Shown here: positions 15,956 through 26,237 of the stretch, piece by piece
How positions within the stretch are numbered: the first letter of the stretch is position 1
Layout: every line of letters begins with the position of its first letter
NCBI GenBank assembly: GCA_963768165.1
Contig: CAVYHJ010000002.1
Location: 310,001 to 374,000, forward strand
Source of the DNA: CAVYHJ01 sp963768165 [NCBI: uncultured bacterium]
GTDB taxonomy: Bacteria > UBP4 > UBA4092
Direction: 5' to 3'
Length of the DNA: 64,000 bases
Position numbers and translations under genes: made by a program
Notes under the pieces: generated by a model
What the model saw: the letters and a program-made list of their open reading frames with translations, nothing else
Databases searched by the model: none
What the model was told of the DNA's origin: nothing

Positions 15956-18900
15956 ATGAACCACCGTTTCTGCGTTACCTTATTAATATTTTTGCTTGCT
16001 TTTAGTTTTTATGGTTTGACCTGTTCTGCGGATACCCCAACCCAGGGTACCAATACTGTCACCGAAGTAGTCTCCGGTCGCAATCAAAATACCCGAGTCT
16101 GGCAAACCACCCATATCGAAAATGCAGTAGATTTAGTTACTGGATTGCCCACCGGAACGCAAAATACAACCTATCCAATTTATTATGAACGTGCGGATGG
16201 ACTCAATTACAATATAGGTTCGGATAGCACACCTATTTGGCTCCCGACTGTAGAACAAATAACCACATCCTCTGATATAAATTATCCTTACCAAGCTATG
16301 CAAGGTCCCTATCAAATTAAATTTACAGGTTCCATAAGTGCCTCCTTTCCTGTGACTTATACCGCGAATGGCGATATACTCCGGATGGGTCTGCGTTCCA
16401 TCGGGTTTTATAATATGCAAACCAACACATTACAGACCTTACAAGTCGTTTCCCAATCCTATCCCGTTCTCAATGGAAATACCTTAACCTATCCCGGCGT
16501 GTTTCCGGGAATAGACGTCCAATATCAATATTTGAGAGGTTCTTTTGAGCAGAGACTGATTTTACAAAACAACTCGTCCCTCCCCTCTCCCGCCATCTTT
16601 AATATGGACACCACCGTCTATTTGGTGAGTATCACGGAAATCGATACTTCCAGTGTATCCTGTTCCATCACCAACAGTGCTGGACAATCCTTAACGAATG
16701 GTTTTCTATCGGGAGAAAATCAGAGTTTATATTTTACTGACAGTTCCACCGGAAACCCCATTTGTCAATTTGTTATGAGTCAAGCCTTTGACAATCAAAA
16801 CAGCGACTTTCCTCTAAACATGTATAAACAGATTTACCAAGAGGATGGACACTTATACCTTTTGGAAGGAGTCCCCTATAGCTGGGTACAATCGTCACAA
16901 TATCCGATAACGCTAGACTACCAAACCCTGTCAGGTTCGCAAACTGGGAACGAAGTTTGGAAGTCATTGAATACCTATTATCTCAGTGGGCCATATACCA
17001 TTAGCTCCCCGTGGTCATTGGCGATTGAGGGCGGCACAGTCTGTAAGTTTTCGGAAGGAGCCGAGATTATCGTCCAAGCCAGTGCTAAAATTATCGCAAA
17101 AGGTGATAAGTTTAGTTTTATAATGTTTACCAGTACCAATGATTCAACCGTAGGAGCTCCCACTCCGACCTGGGCGAGTGCCCCTGCCCCGGGGGATTAT
17201 ACTACGGCTATTTATTTGGAACCTTCTTCGTCTACCACCAGCCGGATTGAATATTGTAAAATCGCTTATGCCGTAAATGGGCTTGAAATTCAAACGCAAT
17301 TAAGTAACCCTGTGGAGAATAATATCATCCGTTTGTGCAGTGCGGCGGATGTCTGGATAAACAATGGAAGTTCTAATGGAGTTACGCTACTCAACAATTT
17401 AATTTTGGGTCAAGCAGGCTATGGAATTTATGGTTATAATACGACAACCACGGCCTATATCAATGCCCTGAATAATACTGTGGACGGGGTTGATACGAGT
17501 ATCTATGCCTATGCGAATTTCAGTACCGGCACTTATTTGAGTTGTAAAAACAACCTAATCACCAATGGCGCCTTTGGGTTGTATGCGGGGAATAGTACGT
17601 TCTTCGGGACGCATTCATACAATAAATTTTATCAAGTTGCGACCCCTTGGTATGAAGTAGCCACTACTACGGGAGAGAATACTATAACAAAAAGCGGTAA
17701 CTATAGCCTCTATAGTAGTTCCCCCAATGGAAGTTATTATTTGTTTTCCGGTTACCTTCCTATTTTGGAAGGTGATTCGTCGGCATCGGTCTATGGATTA
17801 AATACCAAAACCATCACACCCGCCACAATGATTCTTTCCGACATTACTAATTCTACGACCTGGTCATTGGTTCCCAAAGATACTGATCCTAATAATGAAT
17901 ATGTCGGCTATCACTATGATCCGGTGGATGTGATTATTGGCAATAGTGCCAGCAATTATTCAATCGCGGTATCCGGGAATGGGAATACGCTCACGATTGA
18001 CTCCGGAGTGGTAGTTTCCTTTTATCGGGATAGTACCGATACGGGAGGGGAATTGAATAACGAAGCAACTCTCACGGCCATCGGTCAACCGGGGAATGAA
18101 ATCCAATTTACTTCGATTTTTGCCACGGGCAGTTTACATGCCATGCCCTTGCGCGGGGGATTGGATTCTAATGATTACTTCGCTATTGTGCTGTCTCCAA
18201 CTTCAAACCCGGCGTCGAATATTCAATATTGTCAATTCTCCTATGCCCAATACGGTCTTGATGAGGAAGCTTCTTTGAATATCGATAAACCGATTCAGAA
18301 TAACATTTTTAAAAACAATATATGTGGGATTTATTTCGATTCTTCCAGTGCGATTATAGCGAATGTGGTCAATAATCTCTTTATCGATAATGGGTATGGT
18401 ATAGACTTGGTGGTAGCGGGAAGTCAACCGCCGATCCCAACGATGACAAACTATCTTCAAAGTAATACGTTTTATGGGAATGGTACCGGTGTTCTACTGG
18501 CCAATGAGGATTCGCTTACGCTGCGACTGGAAAATAATCTCTTTGTCGGCAACTATATCGGGGTGACCAATTCCGAAGGTGCCTGTACCGTAGAAACCCG
18601 CAATAATTTGTATTGGGATAATGGGCAAAATACCAATGGAGTTCCATTGAATACGACAGGCGGGGATAATGCGGATATAACGGGGAGCAACCCGATGCTG
18701 GTACACCAGACCCAATTGAGCAGTACAACCTTTTTGAGTTCCACGACCCATGACGGGTTTTATCTGGCGCAGAATAGCGGAGATGCCAGCCGGTTCCCTC
18801 TGCAAATAAGCAGTGTGTCAGGCATTTCCGGTTCGTTTGCCAACACACCGCCAAACGGCGTCAAGATCACGGTATCCTCTTATACCAACGGATTGAGCGG

Positions 18901-20788
18901 GAGTGTACAACTGGGGTATGCTACAACATTGAATGGGGGTAGTTGGTCATATACGTCCACCGGTTCCGGACTGGGAAATATCTTAATCACCCTGAACGCT
19001 GGTGCGAATGGGTGGACTATCAGTTCGACCGATTCGATTACGTTGCTGTTTGGCAATGATTCTATCCGAGTGTATCTCCCTCAGCTTTCGTTGTACGAAA
19101 GCCAAGTACGATACTGGGCGGCCTTGGACGGTAGTATTTATTACTCAACACCTGGCCCGACAGGAATATATGAAGATGCCTGGTATGCCATGGAATATGA
19201 CAGTAGCGGATTAGTCCGTTCCGCCTATAGTGCCGGGGGACGCAGTGCGTCAGTAGATAAAGGCTCGGTCAAGGTGACCACCATTAACAGTACCACCTAT
19301 CGCTATACCACCATGGCGTCCTTAGGAAATACCAATACCAACGGGACGCATGATAATAGTTCGACATTTAGGATTATTTCACCTACTTTGCCCACCAATA
19401 CCACAGACCCAATAGGACGATTAGATATTGGCTACCACTACAATGGCAATGTGGTATATACTACAGATATGGTGACTGCGTTTATATATCAACCATCGGG
19501 AAGGCTGTATACCTATTCTCCGGCAACAAATTATTCAACATTGGGGCGCGATCCTCCTTATCCTGATTACCAGAATGATATTGAATTACGGAAAGCTGTT
19601 TCGGGAAAATATGATTCTATATCTTTGAATCCCACAGAGATTATTACGATGACTGGTATTGGACCTCTTATAAATACCGGTGTTCCTTCCAGTGTAAATT
19701 ACACCGCACCGGGGTATCATATCTACAATACCCCCATCCTCGCGGCGTTCGATGAAATATACTCTTATCCCTATTCGGAGAATGTATCGGGTTTGGAAGC
19801 GCGGTCATTGGGACCCTATTACAGATTTTCAGGGTTGGCAGCGTCCTCGACAGGGCAGGTCTTTTCCCTGTGGCAAGGGTATAATCATTTTGGGAATGCT
19901 TCAGCCTGCACTACGGCAGAGTTTCTTTATGCCTACCAGTATAATGATAGTTCCAATTCATGGACAAAGGTAGTTACCCTTGAAACGACTTGGTGGGATT
20001 CCCAAGGCGCAGGTGGTGTTATTTTTCAAGGAGCAGACATTGCCGTGGATACTGCCAATCTCTGGATCACTGTGTCCGCTATCGGCAGCCCCAATTTCAT
20101 AGGAGTTGATTTATTACCAATGAGCACTTTACCTCAGACAATTGGACTGGGGTCTTTCACAAAGATGCAAGGGGAGACGACCTATGCGAATCCGGTGAAA
20201 ATAACCTATGATGCTTCTACTGGTTGGGTACGAATCCTCTATAATGATCAGGATGATTCCAATAATATGCATGCGCTTGATGTTGATATTATTTTGGGTT
20301 CTCCACATTTAGCACGCGATACAATCGCCGCTTTGAATGCAGTAGGCGGAGGTATAGATCCGTCTAATTATGAGATTGTTTATAATCCCAATGATCCAAC
20401 AGGCGGGACGGAGAGAGCGTATGCGGTATATAACATCAATCAGAATACCGAATATTCCCACTTGGATGCTTCGAATTCGTTGTATGACTTATGGTATTCG
20501 TACCCTGCTACCTTTGGCGCTACTATACAGGACATCACCTATCGGTATGACGGGAGTGCCTTGGTGGCGTATTCTGCTGCCCGAGATGATTTACCCACTA
20601 CTGGCGGAAATATGAGTACCAATGCTGGAGGTGTCGCAGCTTTTTACGGCGATGGCGGATTTTATCTAGATGTAAAAACCAATGCGATTAATCATAGAGA
20701 CATCCTAGCCTCATGGCATGAATGGACGGATGTCAGTGGTTCCAATGACTTTTCAGGAGCGGTACTGTGTCAGGAACTGTATCCCTAA
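15956..20788 (+). CDS. Large secreted right-handed beta-helix protein with variable C-terminal region
   Basis: 1610 residues with a signal peptide (hydrophobic 5-22, likely cleavage after SA near 25) and GGGAGG before the start. Residues about 335-560 and 640-950 are two parallel beta-helix blocks. Their pattern is inverted-repeat-like short strands with Asn/Ile ladders: ENNIIRLCSAADVWINNG, IVNNLFIDNGYG-type rungs, and FTS caps. LDIGYHYNG at about 1160 closes a third module. The last ~430 residues look like a beta-propeller or lectin-like domain ending in CQELYP. Such proteins bind or cut polysaccharides or act as surface adhesins; no catalytic residues could be assigned. Truncated relatives of its C-terminal region recur three times downstream. 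Confidence 0.8.
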   Translation: MNHRFCVTLLIFLLAFSFYGLTCSADTPTQGTNTVTEVVSGRNQNTRVWQTTHIENAVDLVTGLPTGTQNTTYPIYYERADGLNYNIGSDSTPIWLPTVEQITTSSDINYPYQAMQGPYQIKFTGSISASFPVTYTANGDILRMGLRSIGFYNMQTNTLQTLQVVSQSYPVLNGNTLTYPGVFPGIDVQYQYLRGSFEQRLILQNNSSLPSPAIFNMDTTVYLVSITEIDTSSVSCSITNSAGQSLTNGFLSGENQSLYFTDSSTGNPICQFVMSQAFDNQNSDFPLNMYKQIYQEDGHLYLLEGVPYSWVQSSQYPITLDYQTLSGSQTGNEVWKSLNTYYLSGPYTISSPWSLAIEGGTVCKFSEGAEIIVQASAKIIAKGDKFSFIMFTSTNDSTVGAPTPTWASAPAPGDYTTAIYLEPSSSTTSRIEYCKIAYAVNGLEIQTQLSNPVENNIIRLCSAADVWINNGSSNGVTLLNNLILGQAGYGIYGYNTTTTAYINALNNTVDGVDTSIYAYANFSTGTYLSCKNNLITNGAFGLYAGNSTFFGTHSYNKFYQVATPWYEVATTTGENTITKSGNYSLYSSSPNGSYYLFSGYLPILEGDSSASVYGLNTKTITPATMILSDITNSTTWSLVPKDTDPNNEYVGYHYDPVDVIIGNSASNYSIAVSGNGNTLTIDSGVVVSFYRDSTDTGGELNNEATLTAIGQPGNEIQFTSIFATGSLHAMPLRGGLDSNDYFAIVLSPTSNPASNIQYCQFSYAQYGLDEEASLNIDKPIQNNIFKNNICGIYFDSSSAIIANVVNNLFIDNGYGIDLVVAGSQPPIPTMTNYLQSNTFYGNGTGVLLANEDSLTLRLENNLFVGNYIGVTNSEGACTVETRNNLYWDNGQNTNGVPLNTTGGDNADITGSNPMLVHQTQLSSTTFLSSTTHDGFYLAQNSGDASRFPLQISSVSGISGSFANTPPNGVKITVSSYTNGLSGSVQLGYATTLNGGSWSYTSTGSGLGNILITLNAGANGWTISSTDSITLLFGNDSIRVYLPQLSLYESQVRYWAALDGSIYYSTPGPTGIYEDAWYAMEYDSSGLVRSAYSAGGRSASVDKGSVKVTTINSTTYRYTTMASLGNTNTNGTHDNSSTFRIISPTLPTNTTDPIGRLDIGYHYNGNVVYTTDMVTAFIYQPSGRLYTYSPATNYSTLGRDPPYPDYQNDIELRKAVSGKYDSISLNPTEIITMTGIGPLINTGVPSSVNYTAPGYHIYNTPILAAFDEIYSYPYSENVSGLEARSLGPYYRFSGLAASSTGQVFSLWQGYNHFGNASACTTAEFLYAYQYNDSSNSWTKVVTLETTWWDSQGAGGVIFQGADIAVDTANLWITVSAIGSPNFIGVDLLPMSTLPQTIGLGSFTKMQGETTYANPVKITYDASTGWVRILYNDQDDSNNMHALDVDIILGSPHLARDTIAALNAVGGGIDPSNYEIVYNPNDPTGGTERAYAVYNINQNTEYSHLDASNSLYDLWYSYPATFGATIQDITYRYDGSALVAYSAARDDLPTTGGNMSTNAGGVAAFYGDGGFYLDVKTNAINHRDILASWHEWTDVSGSNDFSGAVLCQELYP

Positions 20789-21903
20789 AACGGATTATAC
20801 AAATATGTTTATTGTCCGTTGTATTATGTCTCTTGGGTTGGAGCATTGCTCCAGCCCGGGAGATGTTATTGTTTGTCTATAATGCGGGCTATCGATATTA
20901 CTGCTTACAATTATTGCCTACCGGTCAATTAGTAAACACTGGACAGGCAGTAGCTGTAGGTAGTGATCATGCTTTCGGATTTGCGGTAAGTCCTGACCAA
21001 CGCTACCTATGGTCGGGATATTCGGACTCAACCTCCCAAGGAATAGAACAATATGAAGTCTCGCCCAATGGACAAATTTCTACAACCGGACATTCCGTAC
21101 AGTTATCTAGCTCTCCTGACGATCTCATGTTTACTCCTAATGGACAATTGTTAATTACAGCAATAGGACCTGTTTTTCGTGTCAATTCTGACAGTAGTAT
21201 TCAAAGTACCAATAATGTGTATAATGATTTTCTTAGCATCAGCCCTCGCGGGGACATTAATTATACTTATGGAGAGTATCCAGAAGCATTTCGGATTGAT
21301 AAGATTGATTATACTTCTGCCAGCCTCACTACTTTGGAAACTGTGACAGCGAGTGACTATAACCAACCGCAAGAACCAGCGGTATACCGCCCTGCCGGGG
21401 ACTATATTGGAATCGTTTATTTTGCGAGTGACTTTGGTATAGAGGTTCGGCGTGTATTGTCCAACGGGATGTTAGATACTACGAAAGTATGGGATTATGC
21501 AAACGGTGGAGGTTTTTGGCTTGACATTACCCCCGATGGGAATAATATCTATGCCAATGGGATTACCCATTTATCCTGGTCGAGTCGGAGTTCCATGTTT
21601 ATTGATTCTGGAATTGTGGTATCTTTAAGTGTTTATCAACTCAAAGTCTCCCCGGATGGCAAATTTCTGGTTGTGGTTCCTGGAGATCAAACTTCCTTAA
21701 AAACTTTTTCCATTCAAACCGACGGCAGTTTGGTGGATACAGGATATACTTTTGATTATGGAAGCACATTTGGTGCTTTTATTCCTGCTGATTGTAGACT
21801 AATTTTTGACTGGACACCTCTGCCTACCTCCGTGCCGGAAGAGTTATGGAAAGACCCTCCTTCGGAAATAATCACTACCGATTCTCAAGAGATTCTTAAC
21901 TGA
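20767..21903 (+). CDS. Secreted beta-propeller protein 1 (lactonase/YVTN-like)
   Basis: 378 residues starting at GTG 20767, inside the 3' end of the preceding gene, with AGGAG about eight bases before it. A signal peptide is visible (hydrophobic 9-27). The body has repeated beta-propeller strands such as FAVSPDQRYLW, LMFTPNGQLLIT and LKVSPDGKFLVV, typical of seven-bladed lactonase/YVTN folds. The C-terminus carries PEELWKDPPSEI...DSQEIL, a motif kept in the two other propellers of this array. Overlap with the large gene implies translational coupling. It is more diverged than propellers 2 and 3 are from each other. Function is unknown; ligand binding at the cell surface is a reasonable guess. 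Confidence 0.75.
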   Translation: MSGTVSLKRIIQICLLSVVLCLLGWSIAPAREMLLFVYNAGYRYYCLQLLPTGQLVNTGQAVAVGSDHAFGFAVSPDQRYLWSGYSDSTSQGIEQYEVSPNGQISTTGHSVQLSSSPDDLMFTPNGQLLITAIGPVFRVNSDSSIQSTNNVYNDFLSISPRGDINYTYGEYPEAFRIDKIDYTSASLTTLETVTASDYNQPQEPAVYRPAGDYIGIVYFASDFGIEVRRVLSNGMLDTTKVWDYANGGGFWLDITPDGNNIYANGITHLSWSSRSSMFIDSGIVVSLSVYQLKVSPDGKFLVVVPGDQTSLKTFSIQTDGSLVDTGYTFDYGSTFGAFIPADCRLIFDWTPLPTSVPEELWKDPPSEIITTDSQEILN

Positions 21904-23391
21904 TTTCTTGCAAAAGGACGCAGTGCGTCGGTGGATAAAGGTGCTGTGAAAACCACGACGCTCACGGGTGGAACGACTTATCGTTATTCCATCTTCGCTT
22001 CCTTGGGGAATACCAATACCAACGGGACATCGGATAATAGTTCGACTTATCGCCTTATCCCTGCGACTTTGAGCACCAGTACCATTGACCCGATTGGAAG
22101 GTTGGATATTGGATACCACTACAACGGTTCTGTGGTCTATACGACAGATATATTTGGGAATATATCCACTGTGTACAGCGGTGTGACGGTTTTGATGACG
22201 GAATCTAACACTAATTCTATCGGGAACGACGTAGTGTCCGGGGCATGGAATTCCAATACTCTGGTAGATCAATCCATGGTGCTTTACGGCAATGGGGGGT
22301 GTATCAGTATTAACAATAACACCACCTATTTAGAGGGATGCGGGTATCATGTGCCGAATACACCCATTAACAATGAGCTTGTGCCGGTGAATAATGGTAT
22401 TGAGTCGGCGCCTTTTCCAGGGGTTGCATCATTGGCATTATCTCCCTTTGACAATACCATTGTCGGAGGAGTGGTATATACCGACCTAACCACCACTCAT
22501 ATACAAATTTTCAAATATCTAAGCGATACAGGCGGTTGGGCATTATTGGGACTTTATGATGCTACGTCCATTCAGGACTTATCGCTTTCCGTCGGGCAGG
22601 ACAGCGATGTTTGGGTGACATGGGGGCAGACGTGGCCGAATGCCCAACTCTGTGCATCGCGGGTTTCCCTGAGTGCCAGTAGTGCCCCTTTGACTCCTAG
22701 TGTCCTTATTTCCAATTGGAATGGTGCGTCTTTAAAGGGAGGACATGCCATCAGTATGTCTTATGACCCACAAGCGGTGAAGATAATTGATGCTAACGAT
22801 ACATGTTATGGAGTTCGACTAGCGTTTCTCAATGATACAGGCACAATACAATTGTGGGAAAGTCCTTTAGTATTTGGAGCTGGTCAAATTAGTTTCCAGT
22901 ATTTTAGTGGTATATATCCGGGTAAACTCGTCACGGAATCCGGACAAAGTGCGGAAGCCAATGTGCGGTTGGTGTATAACCCAAATAATACGGGGAGTGC
23001 GCCAGCATTTCAAGATTTTTCTTCGGCTTTGGAAGGGGGCTATCTACGGGCGTATGATTTAAGTACCCCGTCCAGCGATATCTGGACTCCCGATAATAGC
23101 TATGGCCCTTCCACCATAGGTTCGGGTGCCGGTGAAACGGATTTAACGTATAGAAGTACCGGTGAGAAACTGACGGTGTGGCAAACGTCAGGTTCGGGAA
23201 CCCTCCTTTACCTGACCACTAATCAGGGAAATGCGGTAACCCTGTTTAATTCGAATGATATTAATACTATTATAGGTCATCCGCGCATTACGACCAATGC
23301 GGTCAATCTCCGAGACCCGGTGCTGGTGTGGGACGATAGGTATTCCGGGTTTCCTCTTCCACTCCTGTTTGTAAAAGAGTTGTATCCGTAA
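21904..23391 (+). pseudogene. Orphan 3' fragment of a large beta-helix protein, copy 2
   Basis: Begins right after the TGA of propeller 1 and in the same frame. Sequence from 21917 (GRSASVDKG, then LGNTNTNGT, DIGYHYNG) is nearly identical at DNA level to 19240-19470 of the large gene. It then diverges but stays homologous, ending in FVKELYP where the large protein ends in CQELYP. It has no signal peptide and no ribosome site. The first ATG (21931) would give 486 residues beginning mid-domain. I read it as a silent tail or donor cassette from a second copy of the large gene. Expression by readthrough of the TGA is possible but unsupported. Confidence 0.7.
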
Positions 23392-23408
23392 TAATAAATA
23401 AATTAATG

Positions 23409-23434
23409 TTGTCACAAGATGAATGGAGTATAAT
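23409..23434 (+). promoter_or_regulatory. Duplicated promoter-like block before propeller 2
   Basis: TTGTCA (23409-23414), 14 bases, then a perfect TATAAT (23429-23434). The block is repeated almost base for base at 25057-25082 before propeller 3. The spacer is short for sigma-70, so the -35 assignment is uncertain. Transcription starting seven bases after TATAAT would leave just the GAGGAAAG ribosome site. Confidence 0.45.
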
Positions 23435-23452
23435 GTACCTAGAGGAAAGAAG

Positions 23453-24580
23453 ATGAATAAATGGAATGTAACACTTCTTGCGATAGCCATTATTCTAGTA
23501 GGCATGACATCTTTGTGTCATGCCTACGTGGCGTATTATAGTTTATTTGTAGTCGTTGGAGGGGGTAATAATATTTATCAATTAAAAGTCCTGCCGTATG
23601 GTCAAATTCTCGATACTTATATTCAGTATACTAATGGAGGGAATGGTGGATTTGGTAGTGGCTCATTGGCAGTTTCCCCGGATGATCGGTTTCTTTTTGC
23701 TGCGAGTGGTGCTACTTACCGATATCAAATCCAAGCGGATGGGAGTTTGGTTTCTATTGGGTCAACTAATCCTGGGGGTGTTGCCTTTACACCCAACAAA
23801 CAATTAGTCATCGGAGAAAATATTATCTATTCTCTCACCTCCACTGGAGATTTGGTTAATGGGACCAGTAGTCCTACTATTGATTATCCTTACATAGACC
23901 CCTTAGGTCGGGGGGTTTTGGGTGTATCTTCTTTTAGTACTTTTAGTGCATACACGATTAATTATGAGGATAAGACGTTAAGCTTGACTACGACTTATCC
24001 TCTTGAAGTAAGTTCGCCTTTTTATTTTGCTTTTACACCCAACGGAAAGCTAGGATTCTTTTATAGTTGGGTTTGGGATAGCTTGGGGGTTCTCACCATT
24101 GACAGCATCTTTAATGTTTCAACTTCCCAAATTTTAAATATTAGTGGAGAAGCTATTGACGACTTGGCTGTTTCTTCAAATAATAGGTTTGTTTGGGCAA
24201 CGCTATTTGGTGGGGGCATCGCTTTGTTTAATATTGATACTTTGGGAAATGTGACTGATACAGGTCAAAGATATACTAATGGTGGAGGTATACGGTGGTT
24301 ACGTATTACTCCTGACCAACAATTGGCAATTATATCTTATGAAGACCCACAGCTTCCTTCTCCTGGGGGAGCAATTGCAACCGCTTTTATTAATGGCGAT
24401 GGTTCACTGAGTTGGACGGGATACACCTTTGCTTTTGATTCTGCGCATCCAACAGGTAGTACAGAAGTAGACATTGCGATTATTCCCGTTTATGCCACCG
24501 GAATCCCGGAAGAGTTATGGAAAACCCCTCCTCCGGAAATAACCATCCATGATTCCCAAAAGATTCTTAGGGACCCCTAA
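23453..24580 (+). CDS. Secreted beta-propeller protein 2
   Basis: I place the start at 23453, behind GAGGAAAG, giving MNKWNVTLLAIAIILVGMT and a clean signal peptide cut after CHA; a longer frame from 23423 has no support. About 375 residues with propeller strands LAVSPDDRFLFAAS, GVAFTPNKQLVIG and LRITPDQQLAII. The C-terminus is PEELWKTPPPEI...DSQKIL. Its sequence is close to that of propeller 3 (same signal peptide, same YVAYYSLFVV start), so the two arose by tandem duplication of a ~1.65-kb unit made of promoter, propeller and tail. Function unknown; predicted extracytoplasmic. Confidence 0.8.
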   Translation: MNKWNVTLLAIAIILVGMTSLCHAYVAYYSLFVVVGGGNNIYQLKVLPYGQILDTYIQYTNGGNGGFGSGSLAVSPDDRFLFAASGATYRYQIQADGSLVSIGSTNPGGVAFTPNKQLVIGENIIYSLTSTGDLVNGTSSPTIDYPYIDPLGRGVLGVSSFSTFSAYTINYEDKTLSLTTTYPLEVSSPFYFAFTPNGKLGFFYSWVWDSLGVLTIDSIFNVSTSQILNISGEAIDDLAVSSNNRFVWATLFGGGIALFNIDTLGNVTDTGQRYTNGGGIRWLRITPDQQLAIISYEDPQLPSPGGAIATAFINGDGSLSWTGYTFAFDSAHPTGSTEVDIAIIPVYATGIPEELWKTPPPEITIHDSQKILRDP

Positions 24581-25046
24581 AATAGTTGTCACGGAATCGG
24601 GACAAAGTACGGGAGCCAATGTGCGGTTGGCGTATAACCCAAATAATACGGGGAGTGCCCCGGCATTTCAAGATTTTTCTTCGGCTCTGGGACAGGGCTA
24701 TCTACGGGCGTATGATTTAAGTACCCCATCCAATGATATCTGGACCCCTGATAATACCTATGGATACTCCAGCGTAACGTCAGGTGCCGGTGAAACGGAT
24801 TTAACCTATAGAAGTACAGGTGAGAAGCTGACTGTGTGGCAACCATCGGGGAATCTCTACCTGACCACCAATCAAGGGGGTGCGGTGACCCTGTTTGGGT
24901 TGACGAACCATATCGTAGGTCATCCACGCATTACGACCAATGCGGTCAATCTCCGAGACCCGGCACTGTTATGGGAGGACGGTTATGACTTGGAACAAGA
25001 CGGGACTCCCATCGCAGCTCTGTTTGTCAAAGAGTTGTATCCGTAA
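24581..25046 (+). pseudogene. Orphan 3' tail fragment, copy 3
   Basis: Starts within bases of the propeller 2 stop, in the +1 frame. It encodes VVTESGQSTGANVRLAYNPN through to FVKELYP, matching the last ~155 residues of copy 2 (22930-23391). The only ATG (24549) lies inside propeller 2 without a ribosome site. There is no signal peptide. It is best read as an untranslated remnant or donor segment. Confidence 0.7.
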
Positions 25047-25056
25047 TAATAAAATG

Positions 25057-25082
25057 TTGTCACACGATGAATGGAGTATAAT
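25057..25082 (+). promoter_or_regulatory. Duplicated promoter-like block before propeller 3
   Basis: TTGTCA at 25057-25062 and TATAAT at 25077-25082, the second copy of the block at 23409-23434, again leading directly into GAGGAAAG. Conservation of this spacing in both copies supports function, though both may simply reflect the duplication. Confidence 0.45.
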
Positions 25083-25106
25083 ATAACTGAGGAAAGAAGA
25101 TGAAAG

Positions 25107-26237
25107 ATGAAAAAGCTTAATGTGACATTCCTTATAATAGCCATTATTTTGGTAGGCATGACATCCTTGTGTCATGCCTACGTGGCGTATTATAGTTTGT
25201 TTGTGGTGAGTGGAGAAGATGGGAGCAACATTTATCAATTAAAAATACTTCCTAATGGGCAAATACTGGATACTTATATCCAATATTCGAATGGAGGAAA
25301 TTATAATCAATTTGGTAATGGATCATTGGCAATCTCTCCAGATAATCGGTTTCTCTTTGCTGCCGGGGAGGTCCTTTATCAGTTTCAAATCCAAGCGGAT
25401 GGGAGTTTGGTTTCCATCGGGTCAACCAATCCTGGTGGTGTTGCTTTTACACCCAACGAACAATTAGTTATCGGTTGGAACACTATTTATTCCCTTACCT
25501 CCACCGGAGGTTTGGTCAATGGAATAAGTGGGCCTTTAATGGACTCTATTCAAATAGACCCTTTGGGTCGGGGGCTTTTGGCTATGTCTTCTTTTAGTAC
25601 ATTTAGTGCTTATACCATCAACTACAATTCAAGGACTTTGAGTTTGATGACGACCTATCCTCTTGGAACAGGTTCGGTTTTTTATTTTGCTTTTACACCC
25701 AATGGAAAGCTGGGATTTTATTATAGTTATGCTTGGGATGGCTTGGGGGTTCTTACTATTGACAGCATCTTTAATGTTTCGACTTCCCAAGTTTTAAATA
25801 TCCCTGACAGATCCATAGATGATTTAGCGGTATCCAATGATGGTAGATACCTATGGGCTTCTGCTGGATATATAGAATTGTTTTCCATAGATACCAATGG
25901 TCTGGTTACTGATACAGGAAATAAATATTATGTACTAAATCAAACAGGTTCTTATGCACAATATCAACGCAATACCCCTGATGGGAATCTTGCAATTGTA
26001 GAATATCTTGATTTTAATTTGGGAGGTTCTTTTGCCACGGCTTATATTAATGGGGATGGGAGTTTAACGTGGACGGGATATTCCTTTGCTTTTGATTCGG
26101 CGCATCCTACAGGGGGAACAGTAGTTGATTATGCCATTGTACCCGTCTATGCCACAGGAATTCCGGAAGAGTTCTGGAAAGGCCCTCCTCCGGAGATAAC
26201 CAACCGTGATTCTCAAAAGATTCTTATAAACCCCTAA
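25107..26237 (+). CDS. Secreted beta-propeller protein 3
   Basis: 376 residues with start at 25107, about ten bases after GAGGAAAG. The signal peptide (KKLNVTFLIIAIILVGMT, cut after CHA) and the first 100 residues are nearly those of propeller 2. Divergence is highest near residues 245-300, where blades read LAVSNDGRYLWASAGYIELF. The C-terminal motif is PEEFWKGPPPEI...DSQKIL. It is the last intact member of the array; the following tail is cut after about 20 codons. Role unknown. High similarity with localised divergence would fit a variable surface-binding protein. Confidence 0.8.
   Translation: MKKLNVTFLIIAIILVGMTSLCHAYVAYYSLFVVSGEDGSNIYQLKILPNGQILDTYIQYSNGGNYNQFGNGSLAISPDNRFLFAAGEVLYQFQIQADGSLVSIGSTNPGGVAFTPNEQLVIGWNTIYSLTSTGGLVNGISGPLMDSIQIDPLGRGLLAMSSFSTFSAYTINYNSRTLSLMTTYPLGTGSVFYFAFTPNGKLGFYYSYAWDGLGVLTIDSIFNVSTSQVLNIPDRSIDDLAVSNDGRYLWASAGYIELFSIDTNGLVTDTGNKYYVLNQTGSYAQYQRNTPDGNLAIVEYLDFNLGGSFATAYINGDGSLTWTGYSFAFDSAHPTGGTVVDYAIVPVYATGIPEEFWKGPPPEITNRDSQKILINP

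Noticed and set aside
21901-21906. TGA between propeller 1 and the in-frame tail, read as recoding (readthrough or selenocysteine)
   Set aside because: TGA serves as a normal stop in the ATGA overlaps at 53873 and 63076, no SECIS-like structure was evident, and the other tails are out of frame with their propellers.
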